64,000 bases of DNA from Dehalobacter restrictus DSM 9455 (GTDB lineage Bacteria; Bacillota; Desulfitobacteriia; Desulfitobacteriales; Syntrophobotulaceae). Location: NCBI RefSeq assembly GCF_000512895.1, contig NZ_CP007033.1:1661001-1725000 (forward strand). Reading direction: 5' to 3'. Positions 7,723 to 16,611 of this stretch are shown piece after piece (the first letter of the stretch is position 1; each line of letters begins with the position of its first letter). Position numbers and translations under genes: made by a program. The notes beneath the pieces were generated by a model. That model saw only the letters and a program-made list of their open reading frames with translations. It was not told the origin of the DNA and made no database searches.

Positions 7723-10263
7723 CTATTCCGCTTCCCTCAGCCGCTCCACGATACTTTGCTTGTCCGTCATGGCATACGATACCAAAGGAATCATCATACC
7801 AAGCATAAACAGGAAAGGAAGTACGATCAAAAGCGGCCACAAGATAAAATGATAACTAAAGAACCACAGCAGACCACAAAAAGATTTGACAATTAAAAGT
7901 GAAAATAACGTGCTAAATACGAGCGACAGTGCGCAAGTGCCAAGCGTATAATAAAATCCTTCAAACATTAATATACGGCGCAGCTGCCTTCGTGTCATGC
8001 CTATGCTTTGCAGCATGGCAAATTCTTTGCGTCGGGTCAAAATGCTGGTGAGAATGGCATTGACAAAATTGAGAATGCCAATCAACCCGATGATAAAGCT
8101 GAGTGCGCCGCCAATCATCACAACGGTGCTCTGCATACCGGAAAACTCCTTGAGAGAGGTGAACTTCGAGACGTAATTCATGACTGGTTCCACTGAATCC
8201 GTGTAGCTTTGCAAAAAACGCTCCATTGCCGCCTCTTGATCTTCGGAGACATTGAAGGCATAGCTCATTACGGCGGGCTGTACTACCATTGTTTTATAGA
8301 CATCCGCGGGGAGATAGAAGTTATAGTCCCATCCGGTACGGTCGGAATTGGAATAATGTTTGATGGCCACATGACCCAGCATGATAAACTCCTGCGTCGT
8401 GTACTCCCTGCCAGCAAATGTTTCCGACGTTCCTTTATAGTTGTGAAGTATTACCGCGTCACCAATCTCATAATGCTTGTTCTCCATTTCCGGTATACTG
8501 TTATCGTCCAGCGGGACTCCCTCCAGAATGTACTTACCAGTAGCCAGCTTTGCATCATCAAGCTCACCGTCGATAAGCTCCAGTCGCTGAAGAGGCATAC
8601 CCTCAAGACCATAGACCGCAGCCATCAAATCGCCGTAGGGATTCCTGTTATATTCCTGGGTGGTGTTCTTTTCGTCCTCTGCCGCAAATCCTTCCGCTCT
8701 GCCGCCATACAGTCGCCCACCCGCCTCAAAGCCGGGCTGTGTTTCCACCGCCTGAATAAAGCTCTCGCTGGTCTGGTTTTCGGGACCGGAGTAGTCATTT
8801 TGAAAGTAATCGGCATGGGCAATCAGAAAATCGGTATCCACGAATTTAGAAAGGAACTTATTCATATCAATGCTCTGAGATAGCGTAAACACCGTGTTCA
8901 GCAAAACAAGGCTCAGGGACAAGCTAATGACTACTAAAACGGTACGTCTTTTGTTCCGCCCTAAATTAGCCAGGGCCATACGGGGCATTTTTCCGCCATC
9001 AGTGGATTTTTTCGGTTTGCAGTTCTGCTTTGTATTTCCATCCGTATACCGCACTGCCTCCACCGGTGAAACAGAGGCGGCTATCCTACCCGGTTTGAAG
9101 GTACTGATGAGCACGGTGACCAAAGCAAACAGCGCCGAACCAATAAAAATCCATGGGCTTGGCGATACAGACACCGCACTTCCGGCATAGGTGGAATTGT
9201 TTATGAGGAGAGGAACAAGGGATTTACCAATAGAGAAACCTAAAATCAATCCGATTGGAATTCCTATGGTGGAAAGGATCAGTGCCTGTCTGCGGATAAT
9301 CCGGCGTATCTGTCTCCCTGTTGTTCCAATGGTTTTCAAGAGTCCATAAAAACGAATATCCCGAATGACGGAAATCTGAAAAATGTTGTAGATAATAAGA
9401 TAGCCGGTGAATACGATCAATAGCAAGCCCGAAAGCAGTGCAATCAGCGTACCTGCGTCCATACCAAAATTCGTGGAGAGATATGCCCAACTCACATTAT
9501 GCTCCAAGTAATTCGGCGCTTTTTCATCCAGAGAATAGCCACTGTCGGTAATGACCTTTGCCAGCTTCCCCTCCAAATCGATGCTGTTTTTGAACATAAT
9601 AGACGCGTTGATAACCCCGGTGAGAGAATTGTCCACCTTATAGCTGTTTTGCAGTTCGGCCGGATGAGCATCTACATAGGCACGGGAGGCCAAGATCTGG
9701 CCCACGTTAAAAACGGGGTCGCTCTCCCACCAGCCTGCAAGGACAAAATCCCGCTGTACTTCTTCGCCCCGGATGTCAAGTGTGAGCGTAAGCGGCGCGC
9801 CAACCTCAAGGGGAACGCCCATCAGCTGCAAGGTCTTGGTATCTGCAATGACTTCGTTTTCAGCTACAGGTTTGTGTCCGCTTGTTGGTTCGCAAAATCC
9901 GAGCTTCATCCCGCCATCATCATCATACCAAAACTCGGCACGCCGTTTGAGAAATTCCTTGTTTTCCACCCCGTCGCATAGCATTCGGTTATAGGAAATT
10001 TCTTTAATAAGTACATGATCTTTGATGTTGTTGAATTCCTCGTCAGTGATATATTTAAGCACAGCATGGCCGTCGCCGCCCGCCTGCCTCATCGTGGCCT
10101 GCTGAAGACCCTCCACCGTACCGATCCCCATGGTGAAAAGCGTGGTGAAAAGCACCGCTGTCAAGGCAATGGCGATGATCGCAATCAAGTTGCGGACTTT
10201 ATTTGCCCGATAGCTCTTGTCGGCCAGATTGCGAATCGCTTTTTTGTTTTTTACTTTGATCAT
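7723..10263 (-). CDS. ABC transporter permease, FtsX/MacB family
   Basis: The 846-residue protein has an N-terminal membrane helix (around residues 22-45), a large extracellular domain, a three-helix FtsX block (residues about 250-400), a second extracellular domain and a final FtsX block ending in ADKQSIVERLREAE-like sequence. This duplicated arrangement is typical of permeases that export peptides or remove antimicrobial peptides from the membrane (BceB, VraG and relatives). It overlaps the upstream ATPase gene by four bases, and a two-component system follows upstream, which supports a role in envelope-stress or peptide response. Substrate unknown. Confidence 0.88.
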   Translation of the reverse strand: MIKVKNKKAIRNLADKSYRANKVRNLIAIIAIALTAVLFTTLFTMGIGTVEGLQQATMRQAGGDGHAVLKYITDEEFNNIKDHVLIKEISYNRMLCDGVENKEFLKRRAEFWYDDDGGMKLGFCEPTSGHKPVAENEVIADTKTLQLMGVPLEVGAPLTLTLDIRGEEVQRDFVLAGWWESDPVFNVGQILASRAYVDAHPAELQNSYKVDNSLTGVINASIMFKNSIDLEGKLAKVITDSGYSLDEKAPNYLEHNVSWAYLSTNFGMDAGTLIALLSGLLLIVFTGYLIIYNIFQISVIRDIRFYGLLKTIGTTGRQIRRIIRRQALILSTIGIPIGLILGFSIGKSLVPLLINNSTYAGSAVSVSPSPWIFIGSALFALVTVLISTFKPGRIAASVSPVEAVRYTDGNTKQNCKPKKSTDGGKMPRMALANLGRNKRRTVLVVISLSLSLVLLNTVFTLSQSIDMNKFLSKFVDTDFLIAHADYFQNDYSGPENQTSESFIQAVETQPGFEAGGRLYGGRAEGFAAEDEKNTTQEYNRNPYGDLMAAVYGLEGMPLQRLELIDGELDDAKLATGKYILEGVPLDDNSIPEMENKHYEIGDAVILHNYKGTSETFAGREYTTQEFIMLGHVAIKHYSNSDRTGWDYNFYLPADVYKTMVVQPAVMSYAFNVSEDQEAAMERFLQSYTDSVEPVMNYVSKFTSLKEFSGMQSTVVMIGGALSFIIGLIGILNFVNAILTSILTRRKEFAMLQSIGMTRRQLRRILMFEGFYYTLGTCALSLVFSTLFSLLIVKSFCGLLWFFSYHFILWPLLIVLPFLFMLGMMIPLVSYAMTDKQSIVERLREAE

Positions 10264-10937
10264 TTACTTCCACCACCCACAATTTTTCCATCTTCAATTC
10301 GGATGATGCGGTCTGCCAACTGGGCAATTTCCTCGTTGTGGGTAATCATGACAATGGTCTGACTGAACCTTTCGCTTGTAACCTTGAGCAGTCCCAGGAC
10401 ATCTTGGCTGGTTTTACTGTCGAGGTTTCCTGTCGGCTCATCCGCGAGAACGATAGCAGGCTTAGCAGCTAAGGCTCTGGCAATTGCCACCCGTTGCTGC
10501 TGACCGCCGGAAAGATTGTTGGGCAGATTGTTCAGTTTGCTTTCAAGCCCCAATGTGCCGATGATTCTGTCCACATAGCGTTTATCCGGCTCGTTCCCGT
10601 CGAGCTGAATAGGCAGGACAGTATTCTCGTACACATTCAATACAGGAACAAGATTATAATTTTGAAAGACAAAGCCTATTTTTCTTCGGCGGAAAATCGT
10701 CAGTTCTTCGTCTTTCAGTGCAAAGATCTCCTTTCCATCGACAGTGACCGTGCCACTTGTGGGGCGGTCAAGCCCGCCCAGCATATGTAGAAGCGTAGAC
10801 TTGCCGCTGCCGGATGTGCCTACGATGGCTACAAACTCCCCACTCTCCACGGTGAGGTCGATGCCGTCTAACGCTTTAACCGTTGTATCTTCGCTGCCGT
10901 AATATTTTTTTAATTTTGTTGTTTCAAGTATCGTCAT
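10260..10937 (-). CDS. ABC transporter ATP-binding protein (LolD/MacB/BceA-like)
   Basis: The protein of about 225 residues shows Walker A GTSGSGKST, Q-loop FVFQNYNLVPVL, signature LSGGQQQRVAIARAL and Walker B IVLADEPTGNLD, the hallmark of the MacB/LolD/BceA ATPase subfamily that partners FtsX-type permeases. I chose the ATG at 10935-10937 (MTILETTKLKKYYG), which has GGGGAGG upstream; 16 residues further upstream in frame are unlikely to be translated. It shares a four-base overlap with the permease gene. Confidence 0.93.
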   Translation of the reverse strand: MTILETTKLKKYYGSEDTTVKALDGIDLTVESGEFVAIVGTSGSGKSTLLHMLGGLDRPTSGTVTVDGKEIFALKDEELTIFRRRKIGFVFQNYNLVPVLNVYENTVLPIQLDGNEPDKRYVDRIIGTLGLESKLNNLPNNLSGGQQQRVAIARALAAKPAIVLADEPTGNLDSKTSQDVLGLLKVTSERFSQTIVMITHNEEIAQLADRIIRIEDGKIVGGGSK

Positions 10938-11046
10938 TTTGTTTTCCTCCCCAAAGAAAATAGTCAGTATCGCAGTTGCCTGCAATATTGACTATATCAC
11001 AACAATCTTTCCACAATCTTTCTAGAATCTAACAGTCTTGAAAGAT

Positions 11047-11964
11047 TTACTTTTCTATTGGCAAAAATACTGAAAAGGTAGAACCACTGTCCGGCTGTGA
11101 TGACACCTTGATATAACCTCCCTCGGCTGAGATGATCTCTCTGGTCAAAAACAGCCCAAGACCAACACCTTCTTGATTACCAGCGGTTCCCGAGCGGTAG
11201 AACCGGGTGAATATTTTGCTTTGCTCATCCTCGGAAATACCCATCCCATTATCGGTTATATCAATACGGCAGAACAACTCATAGGGTATGGCTTTTATGG
11301 TAATACACCCGCCGCTTGTGGTATATTTTACGGCGTTATCCATGATATTATATACGGCTTCTGTCGTCCATTTCAGATCAAAATGGGCACAACTCTCCGT
11401 ATCTTCCATGGCAACAGAAATGCCCTTGGCCTCCGCCTTTGGCCTGATCTGTATCCGAACTTCATCCAGCAACCTTTGGAGGGCTTCCTGTTTCGGTGAA
11501 ACAGTAATAATACCCGTTTCCAGCCGTGATATTTTCACCAAAGCATTGATGAGGAAATTCAGCTTTTCCGCCTGTGCAGACAAGGCTTGCACACAAACTT
11601 TACAGTCTTCCGGCAATTCGTGTTCACTGAGCAGCTGTGAATAAAGCAGGATATTGGCAACGGGTGTTTTGGTCTGATGGGAAATATCAGAAATCAGCTC
11701 TTTTATTTTATCCTTTTCCGCAAGCAAATTCTTGGAGGATACCGCACATTTGGAAAGATACCGTGCAAGCTTAGCTTCCACCGCGGATAAAGCAGATTCA
11801 TCAAAAACATCTTGGGCAAAGCTACCGTTTATGGCTGTGTCCAACATATCTTCAATTTTTTCAAACGTTTTCTTTGTTCTTTGACGGTTAACGACAATCA
11901 CCATCACGGCCGCGCATACCGCAGCAATGGCAATCCCGATACAGGTGTAATCAAGTGTATTCAT
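11047..11964 (-). CDS. Sensor histidine kinase, short N-terminal membrane anchor
   Basis: About 305 residues. One membrane helix (residues about 6-24, IGIAIAAVCAAVMVIVV) is followed by a coiled region, the phosphoacceptor motif ISHQTKTPVANIL, N box NIMDNAVKYT, G1 DNGMGIS and G2 GVGLGLFL. With no extracellular sensing domain, it probably senses through its membrane partner, as in intramembrane-sensing kinases linked to Bce-type transporters. The ATG at 11962-11964 follows the regulator stop by one base (TGAGATG). The next gene downstream is the ABC transporter, supporting a sensing and export module. Confidence 0.9.
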   Translation of the reverse strand: MNTLDYTCIGIAIAAVCAAVMVIVVNRQRTKKTFEKIEDMLDTAINGSFAQDVFDESALSAVEAKLARYLSKCAVSSKNLLAEKDKIKELISDISHQTKTPVANILLYSQLLSEHELPEDCKVCVQALSAQAEKLNFLINALVKISRLETGIITVSPKQEALQRLLDEVRIQIRPKAEAKGISVAMEDTESCAHFDLKWTTEAVYNIMDNAVKYTTSGGCITIKAIPYELFCRIDITDNGMGISEDEQSKIFTRFYRSGTAGNQEGVGLGLFLTREIISAEGGYIKVSSQPDSGSTFSVFLPIEK

Positions 11965-11965
11965 C

Positions 11966-12646
11966 TCACTGCACCGCCCAGGTGTAGCCAATCCCATAGA
12001 CCGTTTTGATATATTGCGGTGCAGACGGAAGTTCTTCCAATTTATCACGCAGTCTTTTTATCGTAACCGACAAGGCATTCTCGTCAACATACTCGGCTCC
12101 ATCTGTCCAAATCCTGTCCACCAAATCTGTACGAGAAATGGTTTTTCCCTTGTTTTCTATTAAGACCCGAAGCAGTTTCTGCTCGGTTTTGCTGAGTTCA
12201 ATGGGTTTGCCGTCTCTCTTGAACTCCATCCTTGCAAAGGAAAAGGAAAACCCATCAATCTTTACGGTATCGCGAACCTGATACCTGCCCTTCCGCAGTT
12301 GGACGCCCACTCTGGCCCGCAGTACCATCAGACTGAAAGGTTTTGTGATATAGTCATCCGCCCCAAGCTCAAACCCGGTTACAATATCAGTTTCCAAATC
12401 ATTGGCAGTCAGGACAATTACAGGCAAAGCCAATTTCTTACGGATCTCAGCTAGAAGGTCAAGACCGTTTCCATCCGGTAAATTGACATCGAGTATCACC
12501 AAATGAAAGAAGTTGGTTTTTAGCTGTTTCTTGGCCGCGGCAATGTCATACGCCTGCACAAAGGTGCAATGATCTTCTTTAAGGGCCAGAACAATACCAT
12601 TGCTCAGGGCCGTATCATCCTCGACAATTAAAATGTGATTCATCAT
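11966..12646 (-). CDS. Response regulator, OmpR/PhoB family
   Basis: The 226-residue regulator has an N-terminal receiver with acidic pocket VEDD, phosphorylation site in LVILDVNLPDGNG and the conserved lysine in DDYITKPF, then a winged-helix DNA-binding domain (LSKTEQKLLRVL, ENALSVTIKRLRDKL, IKTVYGIGYTW). It is the first gene of a four-gene cluster, followed by kinase, ATPase and permease, and probably activates the transporter genes. The 65-base gap before the ATPase gene could hold a target promoter. Confidence 0.93.
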   Translation of the reverse strand: MMNHILIVEDDTALSNGIVLALKEDHCTFVQAYDIAAAKKQLKTNFFHLVILDVNLPDGNGLDLLAEIRKKLALPVIVLTANDLETDIVTGFELGADDYITKPFSLMVLRARVGVQLRKGRYQVRDTVKIDGFSFSFARMEFKRDGKPIELSKTEQKLLRVLIENKGKTISRTDLVDRIWTDGAEYVDENALSVTIKRLRDKLEELPSAPQYIKTVYGIGYTWAVQ

Positions 12647-12691
12647 GCACCTCCTGTCTGTCGACTTGCATCTTCGAAGGGTTAATGGGTT

Positions 12692-12945
12692 CTACCTTTT
12701 GATCAATACTTTCGGTCTAAAATTAATTGATTGGTCTTGCATGAAATCTGCAACGCATCGTAGTACCTGTTCCGCCATCGGACTCAGAAGGATCAAATGA
12801 CCACCTTCATGAAAATATTTAATCGTTTTCTTATCCGAAGACACGTGTTTATTGATATAATCCACGCTCTTTTTTCTTACGGTGTCATCATCTTCAGCTT
12901 GAATGATTAGGATAGGACAATTTATTTTCTCTAATTTTGGCTTTG
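12692..12945 (-). pseudogene. C-terminal remnant of an alpha/beta-hydrolase (esterase type)
   Basis: In the frame ending at a TAG (12692-12694) the translation reads PKLEKINCPILIIQAEDDDT, then an EGGHLILLSP segment and a short tail. These match the C-terminal part of carboxylesterase-type alpha/beta-hydrolases: the strand and Asp of the catalytic triad (AEDDDTV) and the catalytic His (GGHLI). No N-terminal half with a GxSxG nucleophile is found upstream, and the frame is closed by a TGA near 12994. The 15-bp duplication TTTGTTTGGTGTAAT (12942-12956 and 12961-12975) marks the break. Seen as a decayed fragment. Confidence 0.6.
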
Positions 12946-13389
12946 TTTGGTGTAATCGTATTTGTTTGGTGTAATAGTAATAGAAATTGGATCATAGTCA
13001 AAAATGGCGAGATTTTTTTTGCTTGTAGGTATCTCTTAATATGGTTACACTTCTTTATGTAGCGAATCAAGGCGCTACTTTCATTCGGTATATGTCCCGA
13101 TATAACGGTATGGCGTATCCAAACTTTTGCCCTTTTTTGGGCTGCTGCTCCCAGTCTTACCAAACGTCCTGATTTTCCACATGGTTTACCAAAGGAGATG
13201 TGATTAAATTTATTCGGCAAACATACGATGATCGCCTCCAAATGCTTCAGCAGATCAAAAAATTATTTTTCTTTCAGTATATTACTGAACCTATCTTAGA
13301 TTGGTTCTTACAAATGGGATTACAGGCATACTTTAAGGCAAACTTTAACTTTAACTACTTTAGACACATATTACGATAGCTCAACAGAC
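12946..13389. other. Decayed intergenic region
   Basis: This stretch carries no intact gene. It contains a 15-bp direct repeat next to the hydrolase remnant. One minus-strand frame (about 13020-13200) contains KVWIRHTVISG and SSALIRYIKKC, which faintly recalls the C-terminal part of glycyl-radical-enzyme activases (VWIR..V.PG). The resemblance is short and I treat it as a weak hint of a second remnant. Near 13275 there is a small palindrome, CAGTATATTACTG. Confidence 0.3.
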
Positions 13390-13420
13390 AAGTATACTTA
13401 TTATTTTGACAAGTATACTT
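13390..13420. promoter_or_regulatory. Paired palindromic operator before the Xre gene
   Basis: The perfect palindrome AAGTATACTT occurs twice (13390-13399 and 13411-13420), spaced 21 bp centre to centre, two helical turns. The second copy overlaps TTGACA (13406-13411). It lies 50-80 bases before the Xre gene and is a likely autoregulatory site for that protein. Confidence 0.6.
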
Positions 13421-13467
13421 TACATCACCGTTTGAATATGTTACTATGTATTCGTGGAGGTGATAGT

Positions 13468-13695
13468 TTGAATGAGAATATTCAGCTAAAAAACCGATTA
13501 AAAGTTGCCAGAGCGGAAAAAAATCTTTCACAGGAACAGCTTGCAATTCTTGCAGGCGTAACCAGACAAACAATTAGTTCTATTGAAACAGGTCAATATT
13601 GTCCAACAGCAAAATTAGCATTAATTTTATCAAAGGTTCTAAATAAACAGTTTGAGGATTTATTCTATTTTGAGGAGGCTATAGATAATGATTAG
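13468..13695 (+). CDS. Xre-family HTH transcriptional regulator
   Basis: The short protein (75 residues) is a single helix-turn-helix domain: LKNRLKVARAEKNLSQEQLA, then GVTRQTISSIETGQYCPTAKLAL, and a C-terminal EDLFYFEE tail, as in YozG/Xre-type regulators. I place the start at TTG (13468-13470) because GGAGG stands seven bases upstream; a longer frame upstream has no such site. Two palindromes lie just upstream and the gene overlaps the following membrane-protein gene by eight bases, so the two are co-expressed. A+T-rich compared with neighbours. Confidence 0.88.
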   Translation: MNENIQLKNRLKVARAEKNLSQEQLAILAGVTRQTISSIETGQYCPTAKLALILSKVLNKQFEDLFYFEEAIDND

Positions 13696-13987
13696 TAAAA
13701 TGGTCGAGAGAGATGAAAGAACGACATTTATCGAAAATATTAGTTATAAATTTGGATATGTCTTCATTACTTTTGCATTACTTCTTGATACTGCATATAG
13801 ATCGTTATATTCCAATGAAGCACCATGGGATCTACTTGCAATTATTATTATAAGTGGTGTTGTTATGTCAATATATCAATACAAACAAAGAATTTTAGGA
13901 AACACTTGGCTAAGAACATTTATTTTTACATTTATCATTGCCTTTATTATTGCAATTATAATGGTATTCGTTAGAAAATTATTCTAA
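13688..13987 (+). CDS. Small three-helix membrane protein linked to Xre regulator
   Basis: The 99-residue product has three likely membrane helices: residues about 22-38 (FGYVFITFALLLDTAY), 48-64 (DLLAIIIISGVVMSIY) and 75-97 (FIFTFIIAFIIAIIMVFV). A charged N-terminus (KMVERDERT) faces the cytoplasm. I do not recognise a characterised family with certainty; pairs of a tiny Xre regulator and a small membrane protein are common in Firmicutes. Its A+T-rich composition and setting among remnants suggest acquisition by transfer. Function unknown. Confidence 0.75.
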   Translation: MISKMVERDERTTFIENISYKFGYVFITFALLLDTAYRSLYSNEAPWDLLAIIIISGVVMSIYQYKQRILGNTWLRTFIFTFIIAFIIAIIMVFVRKLF

Positions 13988-14157
13988 ACTTTTCCGGCGT
14001 ATGGAGGCGCGGCCGATACGTACGGTCTCGCATAACGTCTCGTAGGTTCCCACCGCGTCTCAACCGCATCCATATTTTCTAAGTGGCGGACGAAAGCATA
14101 CCAATAAAAATCTCCGTCCGCGCCATGAATGACGGCCCCTTAAATTACTTCCTATCT

Positions 14158-14418
14158 TTATTGGATCCCCTTTTCTACCCTTAAGGATGCAGCATAATTA
14201 GGGTTTTGCCTTTTTATATTTTGCATAATGGCAATCAATAATTCTTGAAGCAGCGTTTTGGAAATAAACTCATATCCAGGCAGCTTGGCATTCCAGGTGT
14301 GCACTAATTTCTCAAACAGTTCCTCAACCGCGTAGAAATCCGTTAAATTTTGTACAGGCTGCAGAGGGAGGGTTTCAACAGCCTCCGTTATCTCATGTTT
14401 TCCATCATTTAAAACCAC
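14158..14418 (-). pseudogene. Remnant of an AraC-type regulator (linker region only)
   Basis: The 86-residue frame (LPLQPVQNLTDFYAVEELFE ... LLQELLIAIMQNIKRQNPNY ... RVEKGIQ) resembles the region between the cupin sensing domain and the helix-turn-helix domain of AraC-family regulators. It stops exactly where the first DNA-binding helix would begin, and no cupin domain lies upstream. It ends five bases before the next gene starts on the same strand, so it reads as a fragment truncated at both ends. The call rests on pattern recognition only; it could be a short unknown protein. Confidence 0.45.
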
Positions 14419-14423
14419 ATAAG

Positions 14424-15335
14424 CTAATTGATCTCTTTGACAGCTCTAAAACTCATATAATCTTGTCGATCGATCTTCCTTTTATCAAATATACCTCCAT
14501 GATAGACAATGATATATGCCTGTTGTTCATCCTTTACTGATGTATCTGAAGTCCAGTAATAGATTACCTTGGAATGTACATCCCATAAAGGTGTTTCTTT
14601 ATCTGGTGTTCTATCATAGACGTCCTTCTCTTCTTCCGGATACCAGACTCCACCTGCATTTTCGTCGTGGAGCATCATAGAACGAACTGCTTCATCCACT
14701 GTTGGCAAGCGCCAAATATTTTGCTCTTCCTTCATAGTGGTTGTACCATCCTCTGATAAATACTTGCATATATCTTGTGCCTCTTTCCAGGAGGTCCCTT
14801 TGTCCGGCCAGCCAGGCCCTCTTGGTGCCCAAGCCAGAGTTACACCATTCCCTTCTACTATTCTCATACCAAAATCATTATCATTAATTCTTTGGGAAAC
14901 TTTAATACCTTGAGGAATTGAAATAGCTAAAGTAATAACTAAAGGAACAATTATGATTAACCTATATGCCCATTTCTTAGGCTCAGGCTCCCCAAAATAA
15001 TAAAGTAGCCCAAGAACAGCAAAAGGTATAATAATCAATAATCCTAGCACATTAAAACTGGCACCGGAAAAAAAATAAATACAAAAGCCACCAAAAATTA
15101 GATGTAGTAGAAAACCCATCCTTTTCCATCTTAATATAACTAATGCTAATAATACAAAAATGATAGCAAATACCATATATTGGAGTAAAAACATACAGAG
15201 GTTGTCTCCGATGGAAGTAGCGTACCAGCCTTCATGGAAATTTTCAAAAGCTCCCCAATAAGCCCATACACTTGACAATATAACAGTTATGGACACACCT
15301 ATCCATCCGATAATTACCTTCTTGTTTTTTTCCAT
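14424..15335 (-). CDS. Membrane protein with C-terminal DUF1566-like (Lcl) domain
   Basis: About 303 residues. Five hydrophobic segments fill residues 8-155; the C-terminal half (from about 170) is soluble and has the pattern of DUF1566/Lcl C-terminal domains: WAPRGPGWPDKGTSWKEAQD, then IWRLPTVDEAVRSM, YYWTSD and FRAVK at the end. Such domains occur in cell-surface proteins and are probably carbohydrate- or ligand-binding. The ATG at 15333-15335 follows GGAG by seven bases; an upstream TTG extends the frame but is less likely. Role unknown; it lies in an accessory region. Confidence 0.7.
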   Translation of the reverse strand: MEKNKKVIIGWIGVSITVILSSVWAYWGAFENFHEGWYATSIGDNLCMFLLQYMVFAIIFVLLALVILRWKRMGFLLHLIFGGFCIYFFSGASFNVLGLLIIIPFAVLGLLYYFGEPEPKKWAYRLIIIVPLVITLAISIPQGIKVSQRINDNDFGMRIVEGNGVTLAWAPRGPGWPDKGTSWKEAQDICKYLSEDGTTTMKEEQNIWRLPTVDEAVRSMMLHDENAGGVWYPEEEKDVYDRTPDKETPLWDVHSKVIYYWTSDTSVKDEQQAYIIVYHGGIFDKRKIDRQDYMSFRAVKEIN

Positions 15336-15692
15336 CCTCAATCTCCTCAATTAAATCACCGCTATAATCTATGTGGATACTCAAACAAAATGTTTCAATG
15401 TTATTTCTTTCAGAGTCACGGTAGAGATGCCGGTGTACGGAACTACCGCACCGGGCTCCTCATGAGTATTCGCTTTCGTAATTGACAGATACCTGTCTTA
15501 GCTTTTCCCTTCAGTGAGGTTTGCATCTGTTTTCCGGTCCTACACGTCCGGCAGATGAGTTTCCTGTGTAGGCTGTAGCCGAAAACATATGCAATATTCA
15601 AATACAAACAAAGACCTTAATGTTAGCCGTTGGGGCTTCTCTCATCAAGCCCATCAAATAAATCGCTTGGTTTTTAACGTCTAATATCAGAC
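15336..15692. other. Gene-free region with a possible group II intron 3' remnant
   Basis: No open gene is seen. On the minus strand, 15425-15458 forms a 34-base unit starting GAGC and ending ATCT, with a hairpin resembling domain V of group II introns, followed by CTACCGTGAC, a common 3' end of that intron class. The rest (15460-15690) shows no recognisable coding sequence and may be intron debris. Confidence 0.4.
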
Positions 15693-16406
15693 TTAGAGTT
15701 TGTTATAAAGCCAATTTGGCATGATTTTTAACAACCACGCTATACTCCGCCAACGCTTACTGATATAAGCATGCTTTTTCTTCACCACAATCTTCTTATA
15801 TATTTGCAATGCAGCCTTCGCTGGTGAGGCTACCCAAAAGAGACCCTCACCCTGAGCCATAGCCGTATCAACAAAACCAGGTTGTATGTCTGTAATAATT
15901 ATAGGTATTCCTAATTTATATGCCTTTTGACGTAACCCTTCTAGATAGTTGGATACAAAAGATTTTGAAGCATTATATGCTGGGGCACTTCCATTACCTC
16001 TAAGAGAAGCAATTGATGATATACCTACAATATGACCTACGCCTCGCTTAACAAAGTATTTAAAAGCCACATTAACCATCGCTACGAAACCGGACACATT
16101 GACATCAATTGTTTTTTTCTCTTTATCAAAATCAAGATCAGGATTTATAAATCCACAGCCTGCGCTGATGATAATTATTTCTACTTCGTTCATTTCCTGA
16201 ATTAAGTCTTCTAATAATTTCATGGCTTCTGTAGAAGAAACATCAAAGTTTTTAATATATGACTCAGTAATAATTTCTTTCTGGAGCTCATGTAGAAGCT
16301 CCATTCTTCTACCAGTAAGCCCGACTATATAATTATTTTCAGCTAATATCTTTGCCAATTCTCTTCCTATCCCAGATGTAGCTCCAATTACAATAGCTTT
16401 CTTCAT
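15693..16406 (-). CDS. Short-chain dehydrogenase/reductase
   Basis: The 237-residue protein is a classical SDR: NAD(P)-binding GATSGIG at residues 8-14, an ISAG motif in place of NNAG, catalytic serine in GISSIASL and the YNASK active-site motif. TGRR after the second strand suggests NADP preference. The C-terminal region (KKKHAYISKRWRSIAWLLKI) is basic and amphipathic, as in SDRs that associate with membranes. The substrate cannot be inferred. It is monocistronic, with a weak ribosome-binding site (GGTGCC). Confidence 0.88.
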   Translation of the reverse strand: MKKAIVIGATSGIGRELAKILAENNYIVGLTGRRMELLHELQKEIITESYIKNFDVSSTEAMKLLEDLIQEMNEVEIIIISAGCGFINPDLDFDKEKKTIDVNVSGFVAMVNVAFKYFVKRGVGHIVGISSIASLRGNGSAPAYNASKSFVSNYLEGLRQKAYKLGIPIIITDIQPGFVDTAMAQGEGLFWVASPAKAALQIYKKIVVKKKHAYISKRWRSIAWLLKIMPNWLYNKL

Positions 16407-16611
16407 AGCCAGGCACCATTCCTTAATTTATTAAAACTAATAAATAACCGCACCTAAAAACACAAAAAAGAAAACCCCGAAACAACTTTATATAATTCAA
16501 CATAATTAAATATATTCCTTGTTTTTCCATAACATCCTTATGGGAAATTGAAAACTGCTGCCAAAATAATTTGTCAGCGGTCCATGGAATAATGCATCAT
16601 CGTGCTTTGTC

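Noticed and set aside
12894-13241. 115-codon minus-strand frame starting MEAIIVCLPN
   Set aside because: It crosses the hydrolase remnant in another frame and has no coherent family similarity; kept only as decayed DNA.
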